From Planctomycetota bacterium (GTDB lineage Bacteria; Planctomycetota; Planctomycetia; Planctomycetales; Planctomycetaceae), in NCBI GenBank assembly GCA_014584345.1, contig JACTNB010000036.1:62001-126000 (forward strand): a DNA stretch of 64,000 nt, given 5' to 3'. Under the pieces are notes generated by a model. It saw nothing but the letters and a program-made list of their open reading frames with translations. It made no database searches and was not told the origin of the DNA. Position 1 is the stretch's first letter. Each line of letters begins with the position of its first letter. Positions 17,044 through 26,709 of this stretch are shown piece after piece. Made by a program: the position numbers and the translations under genes.

Positions 17044-17856
17044 TCAGCCTGGGACATCGATGCGGTTCTCGCTAGGCGGGGATTTGGCATTGAAGGGAAT
17101 GGGATGCCCCTGCAGGGCGGAGAGCGCGTTGAGGGCTGCTTTTTGTTCTGCTTCCTTCTTGTTCACGCCCCAAGCGGGCGGAAAGACCTCCTCGCCGACG
17201 ACGGCTGCCACCAGAAAACACTTGGAGTGATCGGGGCCCGTTTCCTCGAGCAGGGTGTAGGTGGGCGTCAAGCCGTGGATCTTCTGGGTCCATTGCTGTA
17301 ACTGGCTTTTGGAGACACGGACGTGAGCCGTTTGGGCCGCGTGTTGCAGCAGGTCTTCCAGCTTGCCGGAAATGAAGGCGTAGGCGGCCTGATATCCGCC
17401 ATCCAGATAAATGGCGGCGACGACGGACTCGAAGACTCCCGCGAGCACGGAGAGCGGAATTTCCGGGGAGAGATGCAGCCCCTTCCCCATCAGCACAAAA
17501 CGATCCAGGCCCAGCGAAAGGGCCAGTTGCGCGCAGGCCGACCGGCTGACGACCTCCGATTTCATCTGCGTCATCTGGCCTTCTTCATCCTCGGGAAAGA
17601 GGGAAAAGAGGCGATCGCACACGACGGCTCCCAGGACAGCATCGCCCAGGAACTCCATGCGTTCGTTCGACTGCAGGCGCGTCTGGGCAATGGAGGCGTG
17701 TGTCAAACTTTTGATCAGCCAGGCTTTATCGTGGAATTCGTACCCCAGCGCGTGTTCGCATTGGGCCAGCAATTCCGCAGTGTGAAACTGGGACTCGGGT
17801 TCAAACGACATATCGGAAGGATTCGCCAACAACAATTTCGAAGGAGACATCGTCAT
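17044..17856 (-). CDS. rnc: Ribonuclease III
   Basis: 270 residues: N-terminal RNase III domain and C-terminal dsRNA-binding domain. The catalytic signature is NERMEFLGDAVLG (about 64-76), with the second acidic site FESVVAAIYLDGG. The dsRBD includes PTYTLLEETGPDHSKCF and NKKEAEQKAALNAL. The enzyme cleaves double-stranded RNA in rRNA maturation and mRNA decay. It carries a roughly 20-residue extension before the usual start; ATG codons at 17856, 17850 and 17811 are all possible and none has a clear ribosome site. It is convergent with the HDOD-kinase. Confidence 0.96.
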   Translation of the reverse strand: MTMSPSKLLLANPSDMSFEPESQFHTAELLAQCEHALGYEFHDKAWLIKSLTHASIAQTRLQSNERMEFLGDAVLGAVVCDRLFSLFPEDEEGQMTQMKSEVVSRSACAQLALSLGLDRFVLMGKGLHLSPEIPLSVLAGVFESVVAAIYLDGGYQAAYAFISGKLEDLLQHAAQTAHVRVSKSQLQQWTQKIHGLTPTYTLLEETGPDHSKCFLVAAVVGEEVFPPAWGVNKKEAEQKAALNALSALQGHPIPFNAKSPPSENRIDVPG

Positions 17857-18140
17857 GGACTGGAACGAGACAAGCCCAATGCTCCAGAGTAGCCGATATC
17901 AGCCCGGTTTTCCTTACCAAAAGGGAGTGCCTGGAAAAATATCGTTCGTCTGCCGGACCGGCTCGCAGGCGGGGAATACGAAAATTCAGACTAAAAAATT
18001 CCAGCGCGCCGCGTACAATTTTCGTAGGAGAGAACGCTAATACGTTCCGTGACGTGCCCGCGACCGCCTGTGTGGCGGTTGTGCCGAACATCCTTCGGCG
18101 GGGCGGGTGGCGCAACATAATAATTGAAAGGAAACAACAC

Positions 18141-19781
18141 GTGAAACGGATCAAACGGATACCGCAAGGGGCGCGAGTAGCGTTCGAGGGAATCAGCCCG
18201 GAGACCTCCCCGGGGGTTCGAGAAAGCAGCCGAGACGGGTCGGCGGGGACGATGGGTCTGTGGGTTGTGGCAGCGTTGGGTGTTGGTCTGCTGATCGGCG
18301 GAATCTGGGGAGGTGGCCCCCACGTGACCCAGGCACAGAACCCGGAAGCAAGGGTTCCGGTGCAGGCGGAACTGGCGCAGCAACTCTCCCAGACGTATCG
18401 CCAGATTGCGCAGGTGACGTTCCCGGGAATTGTGGCGATTGAAACCCAAGGGAAGGCCGTTTCACTGGGGACACGGCAACTGATGCCCGACGACCTGTTC
18501 GGGGGGGATCCGCGACTCGAACAGTTCTTCAAGAATAATCCGGAATTGAGGCGTTTCTTTGGCGAGCAAGGGAAATCGCCGCAACGCCCGTCGCCCCGGC
18601 GGCAGGTGCCCCGCGGTCAAGGTTCTGGATTCGTGATTGATCGCGAGGGTCACATCCTCACCAACAATCATGTGGTCAGCGGAGCGGAAGTGGTGACGGT
18701 GCGCTTGTACGACGATCGGGAATTCGTCGCGGAAATCGTCGGTGTCGACCCCCGTTCGGATGTCGCGGTGATCAAAATCGAGGCCCCGAACCTGCAACCC
18801 GTCCCGCTGGGAGACAGCGATCAGGTGGACGTGGGGGATATCGTGCTGGCTTTTGGCAGTCCGTTCGGTTTGGAAAAGACCATGACCCAGGGGATTATCG
18901 GCGCGAAAAGCCGAGGCCCGGGGATTAACGAACGGGAAGATTATCTCCAGACCGACGCCGCCATCAATCCGGGGAACAGCGGGGGACCGCTGGTGAATTT
19001 GAAGGGGGAAGTGATCGGCATTAACACCGCCATTTCCTCTCGGAGTGGCGGTTACGAAGGTGTCGGGTTCGCGATCCCGATCAACATGGCCCGCTGGGCG
19101 GCCGATCAGATTGTTGCCACCGGACAGGTGAAACGGGCCTACATCGGCGTGATGATTCAGCCCATTACGAATGGACTCGCCGAGCAATTGGGCGTGGGGG
19201 TGAATCAGGGGGCCATCGTGACCCAGGTGGTTCCGAATTCCCCGGCGGAAAAGGCCGGATTGCAACCAGGCGATGTGATTCGGGAACTGGATGGCAACAC
19301 CGTGGGAGGGACCCGCCAACTGCAGGGGATTGTCGAGAAGCTGAAGATTGGCAAGAACTATCCGTTGCTGATCCAGCGGGACGGGAAGGAAGTTCGGTTG
19401 AAAATTGCGATGGCGGAAATGCCGGAATCGCTGACGGTGGGCAGCCAGTTGACCCCCTCGGAAGCGTCGCCGTCCGCCCCCGAGGAAGTAACCGATAACC
19501 AATTAGGCCTGCAGGTACAGGAACTGACGAAGGACTTGGCCGAACAGTTAGGCTACGGAACGCAGATCCAGGGAGTGGTGATTTCCTCCGTGCAGTCGGA
19601 GAGCTTGGCCGAGGAGCATGGGCTTGTGGAAGGGGAAGTGATTGAGCGTGTGAATCAGACGCGGATCACGAATGTCGAAACGTTTCAGTCCGCGATGAAA
19701 AGCGCCGATGTGGAGAAAGGCATCCTGCTGCTGGTGCGTCGCGGAGATGCCACCCGCTTCGTGGCGGTGAAGAAACGCTAG
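18141..19781 (+). CDS. DegP/HtrA-type periplasmic serine protease
   Basis: 546 residues from a GTG with a GAAAGGA ribosome site 9 nt upstream. An N-terminal membrane anchor (about 39-56) is followed by a trypsin-like domain with catalytic triad H177 (LTNNHVV), D207 (PRSDVAV) and S280 (NPGNSGGP). Two PDZ domains follow (about 330-420 and 465-546). The family degrades or refolds damaged envelope proteins. A linker between PDZ domains is Pro/Ser-rich. Its neighbours are unrelated, and a strong hairpin at 19823-19866 follows it. Confidence 0.95.
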   Translation: MKRIKRIPQGARVAFEGISPETSPGVRESSRDGSAGTMGLWVVAALGVGLLIGGIWGGGPHVTQAQNPEARVPVQAELAQQLSQTYRQIAQVTFPGIVAIETQGKAVSLGTRQLMPDDLFGGDPRLEQFFKNNPELRRFFGEQGKSPQRPSPRRQVPRGQGSGFVIDREGHILTNNHVVSGAEVVTVRLYDDREFVAEIVGVDPRSDVAVIKIEAPNLQPVPLGDSDQVDVGDIVLAFGSPFGLEKTMTQGIIGAKSRGPGINEREDYLQTDAAINPGNSGGPLVNLKGEVIGINTAISSRSGGYEGVGFAIPINMARWAADQIVATGQVKRAYIGVMIQPITNGLAEQLGVGVNQGAIVTQVVPNSPAEKAGLQPGDVIRELDGNTVGGTRQLQGIVEKLKIGKNYPLLIQRDGKEVRLKIAMAEMPESLTVGSQLTPSEASPSAPEEVTDNQLGLQVQELTKDLAEQLGYGTQIQGVVISSVQSESLAEEHGLVEGEVIERVNQTRITNVETFQSAMKSADVEKGILLLVRRGDATRFVAVKKR

Positions 19782-20248
19782 AACCGAACGTTACGAACGT
19801 ATCGAGTAGTAATCGCTGAGTGAGCGTGCCTGTCGCCGATGGAAACATCGTAGTGGCAGGCACGCTTCGCCGTTTCCGGGGTTCTCGGTTTCTTCAGGCG
19901 AGCGGGGGACGTAAGGCCCCTGGCAGTTGTGGCTGAATCTGGATGTTGGTAGCCGAGTCGCCTCGAGTTGTAATGGACAAGGGACTGACATCCGACGCTG
20001 GCGCGAACGGCTCTGCAATCCAGGTTTTTCTGGTCCTGAGTACCTATCACGGCCGTAGCGAGAAATCCTAAACGCAGGTGTACGGAATACACCACGCTTA
20101 ACGTTTCCTCCGAAATTTGCGCTTGTGTTAATTTGCGCAATTATTACGATGTAACGTTCCGTCCCCTTGTCCCCTCTCGATTGCGTCGGGAAAGGGGTCT
20201 TGAGGAAACACGTAGAACACACAGGTTTGGAAAATTGGAGCACACGCC
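19782..20248. other. Intergenic region after htrA-like gene with a hairpin and a repeat fragment
   Basis: About 465 bp. A long hairpin has arms AGCGTGCCTG (19823-19832) and CAGGCACGCT (19857-19866), with an inner CGATG/CATCG stem, but no T-tract. A fragment of the second repeat (CATCCGACGCTGGCGCGAAC) lies at about 19987-20008. The rest presumably holds the promoter of the pilin-like gene. Confidence 0.5.
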
Positions 20249-20569
20249 ATGTTTAAGCAATTGATGCAGGATGAAGCGGGCTTTATCGTATCAGCCGAGT
20301 TGGTGCTGATTGCCACATTGCTGGTGATCGGTCTGATTGTGGGGTTGAGTTCCATTCAACATGCGGTGGTGCAGGAGTTGAACGACGTGGGGGACGCGAT
20401 AGGGGCGTTGAATCAATCGTACTTCTTTTCGGGTTTCTCCGCGACCAAGTTGAGTGGCGGAGTTGCCGCCTACACCCGGGGTTCTTCCTTCCTGGATACA
20501 ATTGACGATTGCGATAACGATCAGTGCGATATCGCCTGCGATCTGCCCGTGGCGGAAGGCCCGAAATAA
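20249..20569 (+). CDS. Flp/TadE-like pilin-type small membrane protein
   Basis: 106 residues. A short charged leader (MFKQLMQDEAGFIVSAE) precedes one long hydrophobic helix (LVLIATLLVIGLIVGLSSIQ), the architecture of Flp or TadE-type pilins; the G-F and E residues around the helix start fit type IV-like processing. The C-terminal part has a cysteine cluster (DDCDNDQCDIACD). The start has GGAG 8 nt upstream. No Tad assembly genes or prepilin peptidase are nearby, so any pilus role is inferred. A terminator follows at 20624. Confidence 0.7.
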   Translation: MFKQLMQDEAGFIVSAELVLIATLLVIGLIVGLSSIQHAVVQELNDVGDAIGALNQSYFFSGFSATKLSGGVAAYTRGSSFLDTIDDCDNDQCDIACDLPVAEGPK

Positions 20570-20623
20570 CACGGGGCCATGCCCAGATTCCCCAGCGGGA
20601 CCTGGAAACTCATTCCGAATCCC

Positions 20624-20656
20624 AACGGCCACGAGTCCCCCTCGTGGCCGTTTTCG
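20624..20656 (+). terminator. Intrinsic terminator after pilin-like gene
   Basis: The 12-bp arms AACGGCCACGAG and CTCGTGGCCGTT enclose a five-base loop and are followed by TTCG and T-rich sequence. It lies 55 bp after the stop codon of the pilin-like gene. Confidence 0.75.
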
Positions 20657-20873
20657 TTTGCGGAACCACGACTTGCGGGTTCGATCGGCGCGTGCTCGCG
20701 CATGGATATCTTGTATCCCGGTGCATGAGAATTTTCCTGATCAGACGGGGGTGTTTTTACTAATATCTTGACAAATCCAACTGGAGTACATCAGACTACT
20801 GGGGTTGACTGCGTTTCCAGGCTTGTCTTTTTTTTTCGGCAAGCCGATCTCCACTTTTTCCAGGAATGCACCG

Positions 20874-21854
20874 ATGAAAGTACCGGCCCGCGGGGGACAC
20901 TCTGGATTCACGCTAATAGAACTACTGGTGGTGATCGCGATCATTGCGATTCTGGTGGCGTTGCTGCTCCCGGCTGTGCAACAGGCACGCGAGGCGGCTC
21001 GGCGAAGTTCCTGCAAGAACAACCTGAAACAGATCGGGCTGGCATTGCATAACTATCACGACACGCACAGCATTTTTCCTCAGGGAGCCTTCGGCAAGGA
21101 TCAGGCGGTGTGGCCCACGAACGGTAACACCAACTGGCGGGCCTTTATCCTGCCCCAACTTGAACAGACCGCCGTGTATGATCAACTCGACTTCGAAGCG
21201 GGGGACTTCCGTGGTCTCACGCTCGCCGGCACGAACTCAATTCTACAGAATCTGAGCATCAGTGTGTTTCTCTGTCCCTCCAGCGCCCTCGATCCCTTCG
21301 ATAATTCGGGAACTTCCAACAATGCCGCGCGGGCGTTGTGTCATCAGTACGTCGGCATTCAAGGATCGGCCCGTCCGATTCCTGGTCCCGATGGAAATCG
21401 GGGGACGCGCGATTGTGGGCAGGGCTGGTCCTGCAACAATGGCATGCTGTTCCAGAATGGGAATACCCGCATGCGAGACGCGACCGATGGCACCAGCAAC
21501 ACCATGATCGTCGCTGAGCAGTCCGGCCTGACGAACGGGCAGAATCTCACGTCCAACTACTACGGAGGCTGGCACGGTTCCCGGAACAATAATAATGTCG
21601 ACAGTGCCACCTGCACGGACCACTGGACCACGGGTTCCACCTGTGTCCGTTTTGCCCCCAATTCGAACATTATCCAGGTCGGGGCGACCGACCAGAAATA
21701 CCGCAACAACACTGTCATCAATTCGTTCCACACAGGAGGGGTACAGGTTCTGATGACTGACGGCAGTGTGCATTTCCTGTCGGACAATATCCACTTCGAT
21801 ACCCTGAAGCGACTTTGCACCCGCTACGACGGGCAGGTCGTGGGCGAATATTAA
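20874..21854 (+). CDS. DUF1559 pseudopilin-like protein
   Basis: 326 residues. It has a type IV prepilin N-terminus (GFTLIELLVVIAIIAILVAL) followed by LLPAVQQAREAARRSSCKNN and LKQIGLALHNYHD, the hallmark of DUF1559 proteins that occur in large numbers in planctomycetes. The C-terminal signature ends near VLMTDGSVHFLSDNI. Processing at the glycine before FTLIE is expected from a prepilin peptidase. The ATG at 20874 has AGGA 8 nt upstream. A small lipoprotein follows 135 bp downstream, the usual planctomycete pairing. The precise function of the family is unknown. Confidence 0.95.
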   Translation: MKVPARGGHSGFTLIELLVVIAIIAILVALLLPAVQQAREAARRSSCKNNLKQIGLALHNYHDTHSIFPQGAFGKDQAVWPTNGNTNWRAFILPQLEQTAVYDQLDFEAGDFRGLTLAGTNSILQNLSISVFLCPSSALDPFDNSGTSNNAARALCHQYVGIQGSARPIPGPDGNRGTRDCGQGWSCNNGMLFQNGNTRMRDATDGTSNTMIVAEQSGLTNGQNLTSNYYGGWHGSRNNNNVDSATCTDHWTTGSTCVRFAPNSNIIQVGATDQKYRNNTVINSFHTGGVQVLMTDGSVHFLSDNIHFDTLKRLCTRYDGQVVGEY

Positions 21855-21884
21855 ACTTGGTCGAAGGCCGACTACCGACTGCCA

Positions 21885-21921
21885 TGCCGCGAGGGTTGTC
21901 CGCGCGGCAAGCGAGGTTTTT
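21885..21921 (+). terminator. Putative terminator between DUF1559 gene and lipoprotein gene
   Basis: The arms TGCCGCG and CGCGGCA are followed by AGCGAGGTTTTT. It starts 31 bp after the DUF1559 stop. It may attenuate rather than block read-through into the lipoprotein gene. Confidence 0.5.
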
Positions 21922-21989
21922 CCGGTTGCGGATCTCGCTTTGCCGGAGTTACCTTGCTGATTCTCGTTAATACCAACGAAAGCAGACTG

Positions 21990-22388
21990 ATGACGTATTC
22001 ACCGGCACGAATGGGCTTATTGGCGTGTTTCGCCCTGATTTTGGGATGTGGAGGGTCGGGTCCCGAAACGGGAACGCTAGACGGCCAGGTGCTGCTGAAG
22101 GGGGCACCCTACAGCAAGCCCGCTGAATTGGCGATTATCAGCATGGAAACCGGCCAAGCCGCGACGGCACCGCTGGATGCCGAGGGACGCTTCCAGTTCG
22201 CGGGCAAGATTGTCGTCGGGAATTACACGGCCTATCTAACGCCCGCAAAGCCCAAGGAAAATGCCGAGCAACCGATGTCCGTCACGATCGATACCTCGGT
22301 CCCCGATCAATACTGGAATGAAGCCACTTCCCCCCTCAAAATCACCATCAAGCAAGGGAATAACTCGGAAACGCTCAACCTCGAGTAA
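21990..22388 (+). CDS. Small lipoprotein with carboxypeptidase-regulatory-like fold
   Basis: 132 residues. The signal peptide ends in a lipobox (CFALILGCGG). The mature part has beta-rich text (GTLDGQVLLKGAPYSKPAEL, AEGRFQFAGKIVVGNYTAYL), the pattern of carboxypeptidase-regulatory-like or transthyretin-like beta-sandwich lipoproteins that follow DUF1559 genes in planctomycetes. The ATG at 21990 is chosen because it opens the signal peptide. It is convergent with the ASCH gene, 52 bp away. Confidence 0.8.
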   Translation: MTYSPARMGLLACFALILGCGGSGPETGTLDGQVLLKGAPYSKPAELAIISMETGQAATAPLDAEGRFQFAGKIVVGNYTAYLTPAKPKENAEQPMSVTIDTSVPDQYWNEATSPLKITIKQGNNSETLNLE

Positions 22389-22440
22389 GCCAATTTACGG
22401 ATCGGCACTGGCCCGGAATCCGCGGTACGCAGAGCGTGCC

Positions 22441-22875
22441 CTACCAGCTTTCGTGCTTGCGGCGTTTATAGGGGTAGAACCACACGCCATAGGGGAGAAA
22501 CTGGACGGGGCGAGGTTGGGAGAACCGCTGAGGATGTGTCAGTACCCAGGCATATTGCGTCTGGAGCATTTCCTCCGGCAGACAGGCGGCCGAGGCGTCA
22601 CGGGGAGTTACGGGACGGCAATCGATCAGGTGCACACTGCCGACAATCATTCCGGTGATCAGTTCATCCGGGAGGACTCGGTGCTGCTCGGCTGCCCGCC
22701 TGGCATGGGGTTCGGCGGCCTGCCGACGCGAAGCATACAAATAGATGGGACCCCGGACGTTCGTGGCGAGGCTGCGAATTTCGAGTGTTTTGATGCCCCG
22801 AAGAATCAACTCTACCCAAGGCTGCTTGATTCCCAAGGCCCGCCTGTCGATATCCAGCAGATTATCCAACTCCAT
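22441..22875 (-). CDS. ASCH domain protein
   Basis: 144 residues. ALGIKQPWVELILRGIKTLE near the N-terminus and GVWFYPY near the C-terminus, with GSVHLIDCRPV between, match the ASCH/PUA-like beta-barrel that binds RNA or modified nucleotides. A GGGAG site lies just before the ATG at 22875; an in-frame TTG at 22902 is possible. The gene follows the large unknown at 23026-25011 on the same strand. Its substrate is unknown. Confidence 0.8.
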   Translation of the reverse strand: MELDNLLDIDRRALGIKQPWVELILRGIKTLEIRSLATNVRGPIYLYASRRQAAEPHARRAAEQHRVLPDELITGMIVGSVHLIDCRPVTPRDASAACLPEEMLQTQYAWVLTHPQRFSQPRPVQFLPYGVWFYPYKRRKHESW

Positions 22876-23025
22876 TACTCCCGTGGCAGAACCATGAGAC
22901 AAGCCGCGGCGTTTCCATCAAAATCACAGCGTGCGGAGGGAGACTTCGGTACGATGTGTTCCTTCCCAGGGAATAGCAACCGGGGGTCGTGAGTGGTTGC
23001 GAGTTTTCCGCAAGGGAGGCCGCCA

Positions 23026-25011
23026 TCATTCCGAGTCTTCATAATGCACTTCCACCAGACGTTCGGGTAAACCGGTGCGGGGGAATTCGGCAATAATCGT
23101 TTCCGCGTCGGCATGCAGTCCGAGAACGGCCCGCGGTTTCTCCGCATATTCCAGATTCCGCAAGTACACCCACTGATGCTTGCCGATCCGCGCGCGGGTC
23201 GCGAAGGCTTCACCCGGCGATAGTATGCGGCGTTCCTGGGTCACGGTCAGTTGTGTCCAGTCGCACTCGGCATTTCGCCGCTCGGGAGACCAGTCGAGCA
23301 ACAACGGGAGGCAGAGGTTCTGTTCGCCCCGCAAATCGGCCACCAGCGAGCCTTCCCGCGCCTGCACCTGCCCTGCCGCGCGATGAACGCGATCCCGAGG
23401 CAAGGCCAGGGGGACCACGCGGACATGTTGCCGTTTCTGTTTCAGCAGCAATCCCCGTTCTCCCTTGCTCTCGACGGATTCCCAATTTCCCGCCAGGGGG
23501 AGATTCCAGAACAAATCGATCCGGGCCCCGGGATCGTTTGTGCGGACGGAATCCGACAGCAGCGCGATGTGATCGGTGCGCGACAGGAACAGTTGCCGGT
23601 CGATCGTGATGTCGCCGCATTGCAGGCGGATTTCCAGGAAATCGCAGGCGGGTTCGCTGTACCAGCAGAGGGCCGACCAGGCGTCGGCCAGCGGGACAAT
23701 GGTGTTGTTCACCTGCAGTTCAGTCCGCCAGATCCCGCGGAGTAGAGGGGTGCCCAGCACGGTCAGGTCGACGGGATGGGCGGGCTGCCGATGCGAAACC
23801 GCGAGGGAATCGGCACCAGGATACCAGTTGTTCCTCAGGCAGGCGAGGTGGGCCCAGTCGGACTGCGTGGCCGCCGATTCCGCCACGATCGGCTCTCGTT
23901 TCCGCCGTGGCGTTTTTCCCGGACGAGGGGCTTCACCCAGGATTCTCAGCGTGTGCGTGGCCCAATCCCGTTCTCTTCCCGGGGGCAGATCCTTCACGGC
24001 GCATCCCAGGCTCCGAGCCCATTCCGCCGGGGGCGTGGGGGTCAACACAAGTTGACCATCACTGGCGGTGAGGCTGGCGCACCGTTGCAGCAAATCCTGC
24101 CAGCGGCGGGAGTTTTTCCCAGATAAAAACTTGCGGTCAACCAGTTTTGCAATCCGCGCCTGTCGCGTGAACATTGTGATCCAGTCCGGCAACAGCGCCA
24201 GCATTTCGGCATGGGGCGTGCCATCATTGTCGGTGCAGGCATCCAGTTCCGCCGCGAATGCCTGCCGCCCCAGGCGATACAACTCGCGGAAGCCCTCGAC
24301 CTCCTCGAACAGCAAACCGAGCAGGCAACACCATTCGCCCCGCAAGAACAGAGCCGGGAGGGGTGCTTCGTCGGGATGTCGCGGCAGTTCGGCAAGCTGG
24401 CGTACGATTTGGGCATGTTCAAACAAATGCTGCCAGACTTCGAGTTGCAGCGCGGGGGATAGCCGGTTTGCGGTCAACCCCCACACGGTCGCGAGCCCCA
24501 TGCCGCACAGACCATGCAATGCCAGTTCGCCTGGGGGCAGCGTCTCTTTCTGGTGGTTGCCCAGGCTTTCCAGGAGGGCCCGCAATTCGCGTTCGATGCG
24601 TTCCTCCCGCTTATGTTCGGAACCCGGCTGAGCTTTGCGGGTACCCGAGGGCTTCAGCGCCAATTTCAGCAATTTCCGCAGAACGACCAGCGGGGCAGGC
24701 ATTTCCCCGCCATATGGCTGACCCTGTGGTGTCGTCCCCTGAAATTCTGGGCGCTGCAGTAACTGCGCGAGCGTGGCGGCATGCCAACGCCAGTCCCCCT
24801 TGCCTGCGTCCTGCAGCAGCGTGACCTGCTTGCGCAACAGGTTGGCGACCTGCTTTTCCGCCCGACTTTCCAGCAGGGGCCGAAGCGCCTTGGCAAGTGA
24901 CTTTTTCCAGGGGATGGCGGCCACCGCGGCGAGGGAATCGGTGGCGAGCGAAGCCGCCTGTCCATTGCGCGAAACCGGGAATCGGGAGGATACGGGTGCA
25001 AGCTTGGTCAT
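23026..25011 (-). CDS. Large uncharacterised protein (possibly polysaccharide-lyase-like)
   Basis: 661 residues, no signal peptide or membrane helix. Residues 35-350 are alpha-helical and Leu-rich (RALLESLGNHQ, WQHLFEHAQIVRQLAEL); residues about 390-661 are beta-rich, with CDFLEIRLQCGDITIDRQLF and RTDHIALLSDSV. This two-part architecture weakly recalls heparinase II/III-type proteins, but no catalytic motif is recognised, so no function is assigned. The ATG at 25011 opens protein-like text. It is followed by the ASCH gene and preceded, after 122 bp, by the PIN/TRAM gene, all on the minus strand. Confidence 0.75.
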   Translation of the reverse strand: MTKLAPVSSRFPVSRNGQAASLATDSLAAVAAIPWKKSLAKALRPLLESRAEKQVANLLRKQVTLLQDAGKGDWRWHAATLAQLLQRPEFQGTTPQGQPYGGEMPAPLVVLRKLLKLALKPSGTRKAQPGSEHKREERIERELRALLESLGNHQKETLPPGELALHGLCGMGLATVWGLTANRLSPALQLEVWQHLFEHAQIVRQLAELPRHPDEAPLPALFLRGEWCCLLGLLFEEVEGFRELYRLGRQAFAAELDACTDNDGTPHAEMLALLPDWITMFTRQARIAKLVDRKFLSGKNSRRWQDLLQRCASLTASDGQLVLTPTPPAEWARSLGCAVKDLPPGRERDWATHTLRILGEAPRPGKTPRRKREPIVAESAATQSDWAHLACLRNNWYPGADSLAVSHRQPAHPVDLTVLGTPLLRGIWRTELQVNNTIVPLADAWSALCWYSEPACDFLEIRLQCGDITIDRQLFLSRTDHIALLSDSVRTNDPGARIDLFWNLPLAGNWESVESKGERGLLLKQKRQHVRVVPLALPRDRVHRAAGQVQAREGSLVADLRGEQNLCLPLLLDWSPERRNAECDWTQLTVTQERRILSPGEAFATRARIGKHQWVYLRNLEYAEKPRAVLGLHADAETIIAEFPRTGLPERLVEVHYEDSE

Positions 25012-25133
25012 CGTCTGTTATGCCCAGAAATTATGGAGACCGCCTCCTGCCTGAATACCGAGAGATTTCCTGCCGATTCCATGGGCAGCAACTCCCCGCG
25101 CCAGCGCGCGGAGGAAAGATCCCGTGCGGCCTG

Positions 25134-26225
25134 TTACGAAGTCCGGGAGGCGCGCTGTGAACTCGATCCGGAACCGACCGTGGCCAGGCCGTGGGGCTTG
25201 CCGAAGATCATACGCCCCGCACTGTTTTGCAACACGCTGGTCACTTCCACGTCTACTTCCTGGCCCACAAGTTCGCGTCCCTGCTCGCAGACAACCATTG
25301 TACCGTCGTCCAAATAACCCACCCCCTGCCCGAACGACTCCCCTTCCTTGATGAGTTGAATGCGTACATGTTCGCCGGGGATGAATTTCGGTTTCAGGGC
25401 ATTCGCGACGTCGTTGAGGTTGATGACGTCGATCTGCTGAACGCCGGCGGCTTTGTTCAGATTGACATCGTTCGTGATGATGCGCCCGCTGACTCCCTTG
25501 GCGACTTCGATGAGCATCTGATCGTGCGAAGTGGACGTGGACAAGGGACGCTTGCCGTGTTTCGTATCGTAAATGCGAATTTCCGCATGGGGGAACTGTT
25601 GAATGCGGGCCAGGACATCCAATCCCCGGCGTCCCCGGCCCCGGCGCACCTTGTCGCCGCTGTCCGCGATCCGCTGCAGGTCCTCGAGTACAAAATCGGG
25701 GACGAACATCTGGGAATCGATCACGCGCGTTTCGACGAGTTCCGCAATCCGTCCGTCGATCAGGGCGTGACTGTCCAGGATCAGGGGGCGGCCACCCTTC
25801 AGCTCCCGCGAAAACTCGACATACGGAATCACAAAGCGAAAATCATCCTTGGTTTGCAGCAAAAACGAAATACACAGATAGGGGACCGCCATCAGAATTA
25901 CCATCGAGAGCATGTTGTAGTAGGCCGGTCCATCCGCCACAAACCCCTGGTCGAACAACGGCACCACCGCCTGCAGGAACAGATACCCCAGCAGGACGCC
26001 GATCAGCAATCCGAAATACACCGCCGACAAATCCTCGATCCGCTTGTGGCGGATGAACAGATCCGTGGTGATGACTCCCGCCACGATCAACATCAGGCCC
26101 GCGAACGTGAGGAAGCGGTTTTCGGCAATCGCCTGGGGCAGATGATCATCCGGGCGATTCACATACGTGGCAAAGGCACCGGCGGCAATACAAACAAAAA
26201 TCGCCCTGATTATGCTGAGTAACAT
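25134..26225 (-). CDS. PIN and TRAM domain membrane protein (YacL-like)
   Basis: 363 residues. Four transmembrane helices occupy about 1-125. A PIN nuclease-like domain follows (LILDSHALIDGRIAELVET, IITNDVNLNKAAGVQ) with the conserved aspartates. The C-terminal TRAM domain reads KPKFIPGEHVRIQLIKEG and GVGYLDDGTMVVCEQGRELV. This arrangement matches the YacL family, whose role is not well defined. The ATG at 26225 matches the first helix. Confidence 0.92.
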   Translation of the reverse strand: MLLSIIRAIFVCIAAGAFATYVNRPDDHLPQAIAENRFLTFAGLMLIVAGVITTDLFIRHKRIEDLSAVYFGLLIGVLLGYLFLQAVVPLFDQGFVADGPAYYNMLSMVILMAVPYLCISFLLQTKDDFRFVIPYVEFSRELKGGRPLILDSHALIDGRIAELVETRVIDSQMFVPDFVLEDLQRIADSGDKVRRGRGRRGLDVLARIQQFPHAEIRIYDTKHGKRPLSTSTSHDQMLIEVAKGVSGRIITNDVNLNKAAGVQQIDVINLNDVANALKPKFIPGEHVRIQLIKEGESFGQGVGYLDDGTMVVCEQGRELVGQEVDVEVTSVLQNSAGRMIFGKPHGLATVGSGSSSQRASRTS

Positions 26226-26709
26226 CTTGGCTGATCCAATCTGGTGTAAACACTTCGATCGACCGGGCAGGCTCACGGGCAGCCCAAGCCAGGATACGGA
26301 ATTCAACCCTCGGCCCAGGTATCCGTCTTACGAGACAGTCCTGGTCCAGGGTCTGCAACCTGTACCTGCCCAAGTTCATCGAGGTGGGTGTCGGCAGAAA
26401 GACAGAAGAGGCTCGTGACATGGTCTCTCGACGGGACATCCCCCAACCAGGCGGCGGGTTGCCGCATCGACTACGCCATTTCGCGAAATCACATTCCCGG
26501 ACGGGACCCTGCGATTCACACCTGTTCTCTCCGGAATCATCATAAGCAGGCGGAAAGGGAAATTCCATACTCGCCGGTTTGTTTCCGGGAGTTTCTCCCG
26601 TTGCACCGCGACAGGCAGGCGAGAGTCCGCGGGAAAACCAGCGAATCCACGGGCGGCCCGGCAATGCGGGTTTCGGTTTGTCCGGAGGGATCGGGAAAGA
26701 CCGGGGGAA
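26226..26709. other. Intergenic region upstream of the PIN/TRAM gene
   Basis: The 484 bp gap lies between two minus-strand genes. Open frames in it overlap neighbours and have no protein-like text, and I see no repeat copy here. It presumably contains the PIN/TRAM promoter. Confidence 0.4.

Noticed and set aside
26146..26664. Minus-strand frame of 172 codons upstream of the PIN/TRAM gene
   Set aside because: It overlaps the start of the PIN/TRAM gene and its text has no protein character.
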